From NCBI GenBank assembly GCA_013115125.1, contig JABANN010000337.1:1-37542 (forward strand): DNA of 37,542 nt, given 5' to 3'. Within the stretch, counting starts at the first letter, position 1. The number at the start of each line of letters is the position of its first letter. A program made the translations under genes and the position numbers. The notes below the pieces were generated by a model that was given only the letters and a program-made list of their open reading frames with translations, did no database searches and was not told the origin of the DNA. Positions 27,926 to 37,542 of the stretch are shown here, one piece after another. Origin of the DNA: Perkinsus olseni (lineage: Eukaryota > Perkinsozoa > Perkinsida).

Positions 27926-28564
27926 ATGACTAACAGACCAACTGATAGTAGTACCAAGAGAAGGACGCTGTTTAGTAAGAAGAAAGGTGGTAGTAAGGGT
28001 AGTAAAGTAGTATTAATAAAGAAGGGCGAATCACCGACTAATACCACAACTGCCCCAACTACTCCTGATGATGATGGCCAGCGGCACACAGCCAAGGGAA
28101 GAGGAGGAGGAGGGTTGATGATGAAGGAAGGGACTCTTAGTAGGCATGGTGATACCGCCAAAGTAGTAAGGGGAGGGGGATTACGTTCATTATCAGTACG
28201 GATACTAGTAGGTAACATATGTTAATACCACAACTCTACCTACTCTTACCAGCGCTACTGAAGGTGATAACACCACCAAGCAAGGTAGTAGTAGTGATAA
28301 TACGCCTCTGTTATTATGAGTGTACAGGTGCTCCTGTTAATAATAATAATACCAGTAGCAGTGGTGCTACAACCACTAGGAGTGTTGGTAATGCTACTAC
28401 TACTACAGGGGTAGTTGGTGGGGGTCCAGGAGGGGTAGCGGCAACAGGGAGTGGCAATAGTAGTAGTAGAAGCCCATCACCAGAAGGGAATAAGGATGAT
28501 CATCTTATGGGTGTTAATAAAGAGGCGACTACTAAGAAGAAGGGACATCAGCACATACGAGCTG

Positions 28565-28610
<46 letters not shown>

Positions 28611-29682
28611 GTTGTTGTTGATGTTGATGATGGTGACAGGTCCCAGCTGGGCTGATGCTGCCTATGATGATGATGACGATGATGATGATCTTTTATTACT
28701 ACCAACCAGTCGTAGAAGGGATGATGGCGACGGACCCCGTCCAACACCAGCAGGGACGGCGGGGGGCAGCAGTACTGAAAGATCATGGGGACTTAACAGC
28801 CGGGAAGGGGCTTCATCATCATCGAGGGTGAAAGATGAACAACAACAACAACAGCAGCAGCAGCTGGACGGGACACGGAGGAAAAGGGAGAGCAACAAAG
28901 GTAGTATCATGGGGTCCACTCTTCTTCATGTTATTATTATTATTATGCAGACAACATAACAGGCAGTTCTGCCGGTGGTGGTGGTGGTGGTGGTGGTGGG
29001 GTAGATTTACGGCGGATGCACGCTGATATGTCTTTCAAGGCTAGTGAGAGGAAGATGGCTAAGATAAAGGAAGAGGAGAGGGAGGAGGAGGAACGAAGGA
29101 GGCGTTGTGCAGAGAAGTTGAAGGAGTTAGATCAGCGCAAGAAGGCTAAGGAACAACAGCAGCACCATCCGGCAGTAGAGAGGCAGGGTAGTACTGCTGA
29201 TGATACAGCAGGAGCAGCAGGAGGGGTGATGACGAGGACAGAGAAAGAGGCTAGGCTATGGCGACCCACGGGTGGCTGGATAGATGACCATGATACGCCT
29301 ACCACTGGAGCAGGGGACACTAGGCTACTACGTCGCAAAGGGGCAGCAGGGGCAGCAGCAGCAGGAGGTCCTCCTCCGTCCGGTAGGGGTCATTCATCCT
29401 CATCCCTCTACGGAAGGTCATCATCATCATTAACAACAACAGGAGGAGGAGGGGCGTTCAATGTTAGGGGTACTGGAAAGTACGCTAAGGAGACTGCTTC
29501 CGAGAGGGTAATAATACCACACCATCCCTGCATCATCATAATCATCATCACTCTTCAGAGAGCCGATGCTACTACTACTACTACAGCTGCTAAGGAAGGG
29601 CAGCGTAGTAAGGTGGGGAAGAGTACAAAGCATGGTGATGGAGGAGATGATGAGTACACTACCGAGAGTGGGCACCGTTATC

Positions 29683-29740
<58 letters not shown>

Positions 29741-31733
29741 GCGTCATCATCATCACCACCATAAAACCACTGCTGGACCCTTATCCAGTGGTAGTAGCAG
29801 GAAATGGAGGAAAGATGATAACAACAGCAACAGGTAGTAGTACTAGTTACCATCTAAGTATTAGTAATCATCATTCTCCTGTTGTTGACGTTAGACGGCC
29901 GTCTTACACTCCCGCAGCCCGTCATTATGGACGGGATGATGGTGGAGGGGGAAGGGGCGAAGAAGAAGCATCATCATCATCATCCAACCCATCAAGTATG
30001 GAAGCAAAACAACAAGAGAAGTCCAAAGGAGGAGGAGGGGATATTAAGGAGGAGATGGCCAGCAGCAGCAGCAGTACGAAGGCAGCAGCTGCCAAAAACG
30101 GTCCCACTGGTGATGGGCTGATGAGGGGTAGGAGCTCCTCATCGATCGGTGGCCAACTATCAGCCTATGCTGCTGAGTTTATCCCAAGAAGGGCATCATC
30201 CAGTATGACTACCACTACTGATCCTCCTCCTGTCGGTGGTGGTGGCTATCATCATATTGGTGGGCCATACCCCTACACTGACCCTACACAGCACCAGCAG
30301 CCACAGCCACAGCCGTACCACCCTTCTTACTACCACGGCCCGGATGCCCATACAGCAGGGTATTATTATAATACTACTACCAGTAGATTCAATACGCCAG
30401 ATACTCAACAACAACACCACCATCCAACTCCCTCATCATCATCAACGATGGTAGTGGGTGGTGAAGGTGGTGGTGGTGGTGAAGGGCCCTCATCTGGTGA
30501 TGGTGTGGTAGTGGGAGGAGGCACCACTATGCAGTTTGCCTACCCCCCACCGCCACCAGCAGAGTTCCAAGGCCCATCCTCAACGCCACCAATAGACGAG
30601 GACCCTGGCCACCGCCGACAACAGCAGCAGCAGCAGCAGCAGCAGAGTGGTCCTCATACCTCCCCCAACCCGTCATCATCACCTACCTCTGCTCTACCAT
30701 CCCCACAACAACAACAACATGGACCACCGTCTTCATCATCATCATCGACCTACGAGGACGTCGGCGGTGGTGGTGACTCTTCCACTATTCAACAGGGAGG
30801 GGGTTATTACACACAACAACAGCAGCAGCAGGGAGCGTACTTTGGTGGTTCCTATTATAACCAACCTTACCACCATCGAGGTGGTGGTAGTAATATCCAA
30901 CCCCCCTCCCCATCGGGTATGCTCATGTATACCAACCCCCCTACTAACAATAATCAGCAACAACAACAACAACAACAACAACAGTATTATTATGACAATA
31001 CTGGTATGATGACTATTATGCAGCATCCACCGCCCTACATCGTACCATCATCACCACCACTCTATGCTGCTACCACAACAGGGTCAGTATTCCTACTCGC
31101 CATCTTACACTCGTCATCATCATCATCATCATCATATTCAGATACCCTCCTCCTCCTCCTCCTCATCATCATCCTGCTGCAGCCGCTGTATCATCATCAT
31201 CAGCATACGCCACACCTCCCCCTCATGCCACCGGCGGTGGCGGTCAGTATTGTACTGATTACACATCGCCCAATACTCAACAACAGCAGGGCTTTTATGA
31301 TGGTAGTAGTGGTGCTGGTGGGGGTTATTATGCAACAGGAGTAGCGGATGGAGTGGTACTAGCATCATCATCATCCTCGGCGGCGGCGATGGCGGCGCAT
31401 TATTACCCATCATCATCCCCTGATATGAGGTCATCCCCTTACTTACCTAATGGTATGTATGGTGGGCCAGTAGTAGGGGTACCTCCTCCTACTACTACCG
31501 GTAGTATGATATCATACGCAGGTGGTGGAGGAGGAGGAGGAGGAGGAGGAGGAGGAGGTGTATCACCATCAGCAACCCCACCACCACCACCACCACCACC
31601 ACCAGCAGGAGCAGGAGGACCAAGCTCCCAGTACTCACCATATGCCGTCATGCCACCATCATCATCAACATCAATACCCGCCAGCAGCGGCAGCAGCAGC
31701 AGTATGATGATGATGATGATGCATCAAGGGTAA
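27926..31733 (+). CDS. Large low-complexity Q/S/G/P-rich protein with a PAM2-like motif
   Basis: Resolved exons: about 28297-28900, 28951-29507, 29559-29833, and 29895 to about 31070, continuing in another frame to TAA at 31733. Introns 28901-28950, 29508-29558 and 29834-29894 (50, 51 and 61 nt) are placed by frame (RESNK|DNITGSSAG; SER|RADATT; NSNR|RPSYTPAARHYG). A basic N-terminal exon from ATG 27926 reads SSTKRRTLFSKKKGGSKGSK. A charged helix follows (KMAKIKEEEREEEERRRRCA), then polyQ, polyS, polyG and polyP tracts. QLSAYAAEFIP at 30154-30186 fits the PAM2 consensus (L-x3-A-x-E-F-x-P) that binds the MLLE domain of poly(A)-binding protein. Ataxin-2-type and other mRNA regulators carry PAM2, but no Lsm or LsmAD domain is seen. 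Probably a cytoplasmic RNA-granule-type protein. Confidence 0.65.
29678..29742. repeat. CAA tract coding polyglutamine
   Basis: About 20 CAA codons in the frame of the large plus-strand protein. The pure CAA composition implies recent repeat expansion. Confidence 0.9.
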
Positions 31734-31739
31734 TAATCC

Positions 31740-33010
31740 ACCATCATGACCGTTCGTGTTGTCGTCCGCAATAGCCAAGGCTTTATATTAGATCCTTATC
31801 GTGCTAGTAAGAGTAGTACTGCTGTTGCTGCCTGTTGCTGCCAGGTACTATGTTCCTGTTGCGTCATCATCATCATCATCATCACCACCTCCCGCTACTG
31901 ATGATGATACTAAGAGGGATGATGAGGGGATCGCTGAGTAGCCTGTCATCGCTACTGCCCTACTACTACCATCGTCATCATCATCAGCAGCAGTAGTAAT
32001 AACAATAGTAGTATTTCTGTTTTCCGCTAGCAACGACAGCCGCACTGATGGTGGTGGTAGCCGTGCTGCTCTTCCTCATACTGCTGATGATGATAATGAT
32101 GATGGTGGTCTTCTAATTTTCCTGTGACGATCGTCTGACTAACACGGTAGCTCTGATGATGTCTAATCGTCATAATAACACTACTTGATAGTAATATCAT
32201 TGACCATACTTATACTAGTATAAGAGAGATGGTAGTAGTAGTAACAGCAGCAGCAGCAAGCATTAGTATTGGTATTAGTGGTACTTGTTGTTAGCCTCTC
32301 TGCTGTATTTACATTCTATTGCTACTACTGCCACGTAGTTGTTGTATTACTAATAATAATAACATCACTATTACTTCACCCTGTTGAGTTACCTATCATC
32401 ACTACTGCTGCTGCTTCTTAGCATGTTATCATCATCATCATGGTCCCACCCGCCATCATCAGCCCGTAACAGAGGTATTATCGGTGTTATCATTAGTGTT
32501 AGTATATTCGTCTATTATATTGTGTGGGTTGTTATAACGCCATTTTATGATGGCAAAACTGGCGGTATAGAGGATATAGGTAGTAATAATGACGTATGCC
32601 GGGATCGAACCCACGACCATCCCACCCAGGTATATCATCATCATCCCCCTCCTCATTACTCCATCGTATCTTTCCACTACCGAGAAGTGTTGCCATCGAG
32701 ATACCGGTGTCCATCGGTATAATCATGCTGGGGATCATGACTTTGTAGTACTATTATTGGTTTATTGGCGCCCCTCAACGTTGGTAGAGGTGACATCGTC
32801 AACCCTTGATGTGATTCTCGTAGGTACCTCGGGTATATATTCACCCAACCAGAGTCCGCAATAGACAAATTAACACCAACGCCACAGGCTAAGATGAAAC
32901 GGAAGAAAGAGTTATCATCATTTTGGGAGCAGTTAGCATCACCCCCGTCATCATCGACAGATCGTCACAATAACGTTACAGAACCCACCAACCCCTTGGT
33001 GGCGGCTAAC
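31740..33010. other. Trinucleotide-rich spacer with one tRNA T-arm
   Basis: No gene fixed. At 32594-32629 the plus strand reads GTATGCCGGGATCGAACCCA, followed by CGACCATCCCACCCAG: a 36-nt GT...AG segment that is an antisense tRNA T-arm with an exact B-box. It looks like another tRNA-derived intron, but flanking exons are not resolved. A plus-strand piece ending KRKKELSSFWEQLASPPS at about 32960 may be an exon. Confidence 0.4.
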
Positions 33011-33138
33011 CGATCCAAATCCGAATGATACCATTATTCTCTTTCTTATACTATCATTGTATTATTACTCTTCTTCCTGCTGCTGTTGTTGAGTATTTAA
33101 CATCGTCATCATCGTCACCGCAGGTAGTACAGACGGGT

Positions 33139-33921
33139 ATGAGATTATCACCCTCCTCCTCCTCCTTTCGTCTACTACGTAAATGTACTTCAACTTACAA
33201 TTGGTATGCTGCCCACAGACCTTACCGCACCAATATCCTATCAGGAGGGGTCCTTGGCTTTATCGGTGATCAAATATGTCAAAGAGTTATCGAGACAGAG
33301 GATGATGGTGTTAGTTGGAGGAGGTCCTTCGCCATCACCACATTCTGTGCATACTACCAAGGAGGGGTTGATACTCTTATTTACGCCTTATATCATCGTA
33401 TGAGGATACCCTTCAGAGCGTCCAAGACGGCGTTCGGTCGGGGTATGATGATATCATTGTTCGATAACCTAATTCACGTTCCACTACTGTATACACCTGC
33501 ATTCTACACGACTCTGGGTTTACTACAACAACACACTATCAAGGAAACTATGGACACCATGCGGAGGGAGTATCTTCCAACTATTACATTATGTTGGGGG
33601 ATGTGGATACCATTACAGTTCATCAACTTTACACTAGTTCCTTTACGGTATCAGGTGGGTTCTACTGCTACTGCAGCTGTTGCCGTTGATGATCTTCTCT
33701 GTTGTTATCATCAGGTACTGTTCGTTAATGTAAGTTGCTTACTATGGAATGTCTGTCTGGATTATGTTGCTCATGGTGGTTTCACATCTCACCGGGGTGG
33801 TGGTGATGACGATGAGTTTATACATAAATGTCATAGTCACTGTGACCACGATCGACCGGTAAGTTATCTCGACATACAATTACATACCCATCATAATAGG
33901 GGCGAATCATGGTCGTCTTGA
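33139..33921 (+). CDS. Mpv17/PMP22-family integral membrane protein
   Basis: Exons 33139-33654 and 33715-33921 give 723 nt, or 240 residues. The family landmarks are in order: YNWYAAHRPYRTNILSGGVL then GFIGDQICQ (the N-terminal Y...P..TN...G...GD..Q signature), DNLIHVPLLYTPAFYTTLGL, a YLPTITLCWGMWIPLQFINF segment (the W-x-P-x-Q-x-x-NF signature), VPLRYQ, and LFVNVSCLLWNVCLDYVAHG. The family sits in mitochondrial inner or peroxisomal membranes and forms channels linked to metabolite or nucleotide supply. The 60-nt intron (GTGGGT...CATCAG) is in frame and was placed because its removal restores PLRYQVLFVN. An ATG at 33025 would add a hydrophobic stretch. 33139 is preferred because the Ser/Arg-rich start (MRLSPSSSSFRLLRKCTS) suits a mitochondrial presequence. 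The C-terminus has a His/Asp-rich tail not usual in the family. Confidence 0.88.
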   Translation: MRLSPSSSSFRLLRKCTSTYNWYAAHRPYRTNILSGGVLGFIGDQICQRVIETEDDGVSWRRSFAITTFCAYYQGGVDTLIYALYHRMRIPFRASKTAFGRGMMISLFDNLIHVPLLYTPAFYTTLGLLQQHTIKETMDTMRREYLPTITLCWGMWIPLQFINFTLVPLRYQVGSTATAAVAVDDLLCCYHQVLFVNVSCLLWNVCLDYVAHGGFTSHRGGGDDDEFIHKCHSHCDHDRPVSYLDIQLHTHHNRGESWSS

Positions 33922-34356
33922 TTATAATCTTACTACTACTACGTTCAAATATTATAATATCATAATACTAACAACAGTTGTATGACACTATTGTTGTCGT
34001 TCTTGTGTTACATAGTAGTCAGTTCGACGATGGGTAGAAGTCACAAGAGTACGCCAACAACACTAAATATTGAATGATTGGCCAACTTGAAGCAGCCATC
34101 GCTACCCCATCACGAGCAGTACAGAGTGTTCTTCATCAATAAGAGTTAATCTGGTATGATGCTCATCAAACAATAAGCATCCTCATGCAATCTCGTTAAA
34201 ATGCCTTCCCCCAGGATGATGAAACACAACAGCCTAAGGTGATATTAGAAAAACTCTGTTGGTGGGGGTGTCAGAACAATCACGACGGATACTGCGCATA
34301 ATGAAAGGTTGAAAAAATGACGATCATCATCATCATCACAACTGCATCATTCATTT
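33922..34356. other. Spacer between convergent genes
   Basis: No gene. The space separates the 3' ends of the Mpv17-like gene (plus) and the methyltransferase gene (minus), so it should hold both polyadenylation regions. No clear signal was recognised. Confidence 0.5.
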
Positions 34357-35220
34357 TCACACCTTAATCATTCTAATGCCACATCTCATGAGAAGATTGA
34401 TGTCCTGTGATACCAGCTTGGCACCAGTAGGATCTACGTAAATACCGTACTCATACTTAGGGTCAGTGAAGCAATCTTCCAATAATACATCACCAGTACC
34501 GATCCATTCAAACTTGCAATCTTCACCAATAACCTTGGATCTAGCCACCAAAAACTTGAAGAAGCCTTTAAGTTCATGATCAGCATACTGGGGGTAATCG
34601 AATAACTCATCCATGACTATGATGGTACCGGGTACAATCATATGGCCAAGATTCTTGAATATACTCACAGTAGACTCATACATAACAGAATCATTATGAA
34701 GCAGAGCGATGGTATCATTGTTATGTTGTTGGGCAAAATCTGGTAGGGTATCATCAAACATACCAACGACCAACTCGACGTTATCGGGCATCTCCGGTAG
34801 TTTAGTTTGAGCGAAAGAGCCTTTGGCTGTCTCCGGCATGGCGCCCTAAAAAGAAGATGATCGTCGCTCAACACCACTACTACTGTTGACTACCTGTTGC
34901 GGCACCCAATCACTCGGGAGGCCTGTAAAGCTGTCAAAGCCGTACATCCTCCTGCCATTCAGCTGACCAGCAATGTATCGAGTAAACCAGCCAGTACCGA
35001 TGCCAAAGTCAAGGATGAGACCCTTCTGGGGTATCATATCCCTCTTGAATATCTGATCCAGGGGTGCTGATGGCAACTTGGGTATTCTACCGTCACTCAA
35101 TGACGCTGCAGTATCTTCAACAAATTGACTGTAATCAGTAGTAGGACCGACAGACACGATAGAGTTCGGGTTCCCGCTACTGGAATCGGCAGCAGCAGAG
35201 GCAACTCTATTGGGAGCCAT
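34357..35220 (-). CDS. TylF/MycF-type SAM-dependent methyltransferase
   Basis: Exons 34894-35220 and 34357-34845 give 816 nt, or 271 residues. Motif I LILDFGIGTGWFTRYIAGQL (SAM-binding glycine loop), then MYGFDSFTGLPSDW (acidic end of strand 2 and the FDSF.GLP signature), GSF, DNVELVVGMFDDTLPDF, IALLHNDSVMYESTVSIFKN (the H-x-D-x-x-x-Y-E-S signature, here HND instead of the usual HID), and PGTIIVMDELFDYP (metal/substrate segment). This order is that of macrocin O-methyltransferase-like proteins, also common in dinoflagellates. The substrate is unknown. The 48-nt intron 34846-34893 (GTAGTC...TTTTTAG) joins DWVPQQ to GAMPETAKGSF. The start at 35220 is preferred, and an in-frame ATG at 35244 adds eight residues. 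Confidence 0.88.
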
Positions 35221-35441
35221 GACTGGGAGGGGAGGCGACAACAACTACAAGATAAACCGCTACTGCAACTCGCTGCACGACATCATCAACAGAAGGGAGG
35301 TGAAGGCTAGGGGGTGTTCATGATGACGCTAGGAGTGATTCAATGATGATGACGATGCTCATGATGAATCAGTAACACAACACAGGTGAGTTGTGCAATA
35401 CTCGGTCTCCTCCTCCACATCATAAGCACCGTCATCATGGC

Positions 35442-35511
<70 letters not shown>

Positions 35512-35512
35512 C
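35442..35512. repeat. ATC trinucleotide tract, long
   Basis: More than 20 ATC units without interruption, in the spacer between the methyltransferase gene start and the next minus-strand gene. Confidence 0.92.
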
Positions 35513-35540
35513 ATGATGATTAATTGAAACGGCATGCAGG

Positions 35541-36108
35541 TCAGTGGCGCAGGGCTATCCTATCCTTCTGGTCGAAGGAGGAGGAGGAGGAGGAGCCCTG
35601 ACCCACTGCTCTACTACTGCTGCTGCTGCTGACTACCTGATAGAGTGGTATCAATGGTGGTAGTGGTGGTGATGACTGTAGTCCTGTCTTTTGAGTATCA
35701 TCATCGTCGTCACCACTACCAGCAGCAGCAGCACGATCGTTATGTAGTGTGAGTAACAGTTCACATAAGTTGAACACATCTTCCAGAGTATCCTCCCTCT
35801 CTGAACAGCAGCATGAGGATCGTTACATGATAGTATGTTGATTACTACCTTGTAAGAGGCGTAGTAGTAGATTGTTCTGTTCTTCTAGTAATACACATCG
35901 AGACCTGATCATGATCATCATGATACATCCCCTGCTCCTCCTCCTCCTTGGGGTACTACCTTGTTCCTTCTCTCTGCATATTTTGTATAATATTATCACG
36001 CTGTATGACGATAGATTTCAACAGGGATATCTGATAAGTAACATCGGAAACTACTGCTGCTGCTGCTGATATGGCAGCTCATCAGACTTCTGTTTGAATG
36101 GATAAACT

Positions 36109-36150
<42 letters not shown>

Positions 36151-36796
36151 TTCATCATCATCATCATGTCCCCCATCCCCCTCGGATGATGTACCATCAT
36201 CATCATCTTCGTCATCACCACCAGTGGTAGTATCTATTGACGGCTGTGTTGGCATCATGAAAGTATGATCATCATCGTAATCGTTACTACTGCTGCTCAT
36301 CATCGTGTACTCAATATTGGTATTACTGATGGTATAACCTTCACTGTCATCATCATCGTCGTCGTCGTTACTCTCATCAACCACCTCGTAGCTCTCCTCA
36401 GTAAGTATCTGCTGTTGTCGAGCACATCACCTTGCCTCAACCACTGCCAACCCTACCTCTCCACTATCAGCATCGGATGTGTCCGCGCTAGGGGATGAGG
36501 AGGTCGTTATTTGATTGGGACTATCCTCCTCCTCCTTCAGGTAATGACTAGAACCATTGCCTGATAGTAGTTTGGTTAGAGCCTTGAACCTGATGATGAT
36601 GATGACACAGTAGTAGCAGCAGCACATAGTATTAGTATTATTACCAAAGGTCGGCATGTCTGTCCACAACACACTGTATGTGCATTATCTTACTGCACAG
36701 TGGTAGATCCTAGTGATGATTGACACTATCACTGATGATGATGATGTTAGAGGTACGTTGTTACTCTTACCAGTATTATCACTGGACCATTGAAGG

Positions 36797-36836
<40 letters not shown>

Positions 36837-36904
36837 GTCTTTGGTAGTATTGTTATAATACGATACATCACCAATAATATTTATGGGTATTGTTATTAGA
36901 CCAT

Positions 36905-36938
<34 letters not shown>

Positions 36939-37034
36939 GGACGAAGAGGAGGCAGGAAGAGGGGACGTGGGAGCATGACGACTATCCTGTAGTATGTTAT
37001 CATCATGATAATCAGCGATGGGTTCGAACACCAA
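35541..37034 (-). CDS. Acidic, Ser-rich coiled-coil protein, multi-exon
   Basis: Minus-strand pieces that join plausibly: VFEPIADYHDDNILQDSRHA (37030), RFKALTKLLSGNGSSHYLKE then EDSPNQITTSSSPSADTSDA (about 36430-36600), VDESNDDDDDDDSEGYTISN and a long poly-Asp tract (36082-36384), VTYQISLLKSIVIQRDNIIQ then NMQRE (about 35960-36040), VLLEEQNNLLLRLLQ (about 35870-35905), and EREDTLEDVFNLCELLLTLH (about 35755-35800) before a Ser-rich end at 35541. The LLQ|ERE join (CAA G|AG) is clean. The C-terminal part is a leucine-rich coiled coil. Family not recognised. Confidence 0.5.
36113..36160. repeat. ATC/GAT tract coding poly-Asp on the minus strand
   Basis: A nearly pure run of ATC on the plus strand, read as GAT codons by the minus-strand gene, giving a long aspartate run. 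Confidence 0.85.
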
Positions 37035-37254
37035 GGCATCGTGTGTAGGTGTAACACCACTAATACCTGTTACTAGTCATCATCATGATGATCATGGCAG
37101 TGGTAGTGGGGATGTTACATATTCCTGTAAACCATGCCTCGCTCTCCTCCTCGTCATCCTCTCCATCATTCAAACTACCTTCAATATAGTTATTAGTAGG
37201 TATGATGTCAAGTTTAACAGCGATCCTACCAAACAACAGTCACCCTTGCAATAG

Positions 37255-37542
37255 CAGTAGTAGTAGTTGGATGACTGGAGTAGTTGGACTACCCCTCAGT
37301 GAGAGCTGCCATCACCACATCATCATCACCTTCTCTTTCTTTTGACGTTAAACTCATTGTCATCATTAACCTCAAGCCACCACAGTATGATCATCCCTAC
37401 CCTGTCTGCGTGTGAACTACAATGCGCACTCACTGTGAATGCTGCCCTACAGCGCGTTCGCTTTTGGTGTGCAATTCGCAAAAAGTGAGCTTTCTCCGTT
37501 AGTACGAAGCTTTTACGAGTGAAAGTTGGACTGCTCGTGTAT
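37255..37542. other. No gene resolved at window end
   Basis: No supported exon. The last 100 nt (GCGTTCGCTTTTGGTG... and AATTCGCAAAAAGTG) resemble the CGC/TTTT-rich spacers near 1800 and 5800. Confidence 0.4.

Noticed and set aside
29566..31344. 592-codon frame taken as one exon
   Set aside because: Its first 110 codons are an alternative frame of the preceding exon (poly-Asn from the CAA tract) and its last 90 are leucine/serine translation of repeats. Splicing at 29834-29894 gives a better protein.
37018..37040. GGGTTCGAACACC as another tRNA T-arm
   Set aside because: No flanking tRNA-like text, B-box imperfect, and it overlaps a plausible coding start on the minus strand.

Overview
The window looks like nuclear DNA of an intron-rich protist. 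Genes sit on both strands and are cut into short exons by introns of mostly 44-60 nt, and no bacterial signals (operons, Shine-Dalgarno sites, rRNA) are visible. A 13-base exact match to the core of the dinoflagellate/Perkinsus trans-splicing leader lies at 18800-18812. Together with families of small secreted proteins, this suggests an alveolate of the Perkinsus/dinoflagellate lineage. That assignment is an inference. I rebuilt exons by hand, requiring GT...AG boundaries and restoration of the reading frame.

Layout. 1-22 kb is ordinary mixed-composition DNA. It holds a four-coding-exon unknown gene (478-1260), a set of minus-strand genes (2491-4750), an EF-hand gene (5297-5560), a small secreted protein (6013-6296), a complete six-exon P-loop kinase of the uridine kinase/phosphoribulokinase superfamily (6757-8157), several small unknown genes (8375-11346), a complete seven-exon ESCRT-II subunit VPS25 (11452-12525), membrane or secreted proteins (13423-14727), four paralogous secreted proteins on the minus strand (14842-21782) and a multi-exon coiled-coil gene (19078-20434). 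22-37 kb switches abruptly to DNA saturated with trinucleotide repeats (ATC/GAT, CAA, AGC). It holds a TPR exon, a large Q/S/G/P-rich protein with a PAM2-like motif (27926-31733), an Mpv17/PMP22-family protein (33139-33921), a TylF-type methyltransferase (34357-35220) and an acidic coiled-coil gene.

Main discovery. Many introns carry pieces of tRNA genes. Fourteen exact matches to the tRNA B-box/T-loop pattern GGTTCRANNCC occur here, where fewer than one is expected by chance, plus about seven degenerate ones. In at least nine cases the T-arm lies inside a 46-159 nt GT...AG intron whose removal restores an open frame, in sense or antisense orientation. Examples are the EF-hand gene, the kinase, the coiled-coil gene and VPS25 (a whole antisense tRNA-like unit). 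Three near-identical 73-nt tRNA-Ile(UAU)-like genes also lie inside candidate introns. In antisense orientation the tRNA 5' end supplies a ready 3' splice site, CTACAG. A second element, a small hairpin, fills introns of two neighbouring genes in opposite orientations. This is the pattern expected if tRNA genes and other small elements act as introners, a source of new spliceosomal introns.
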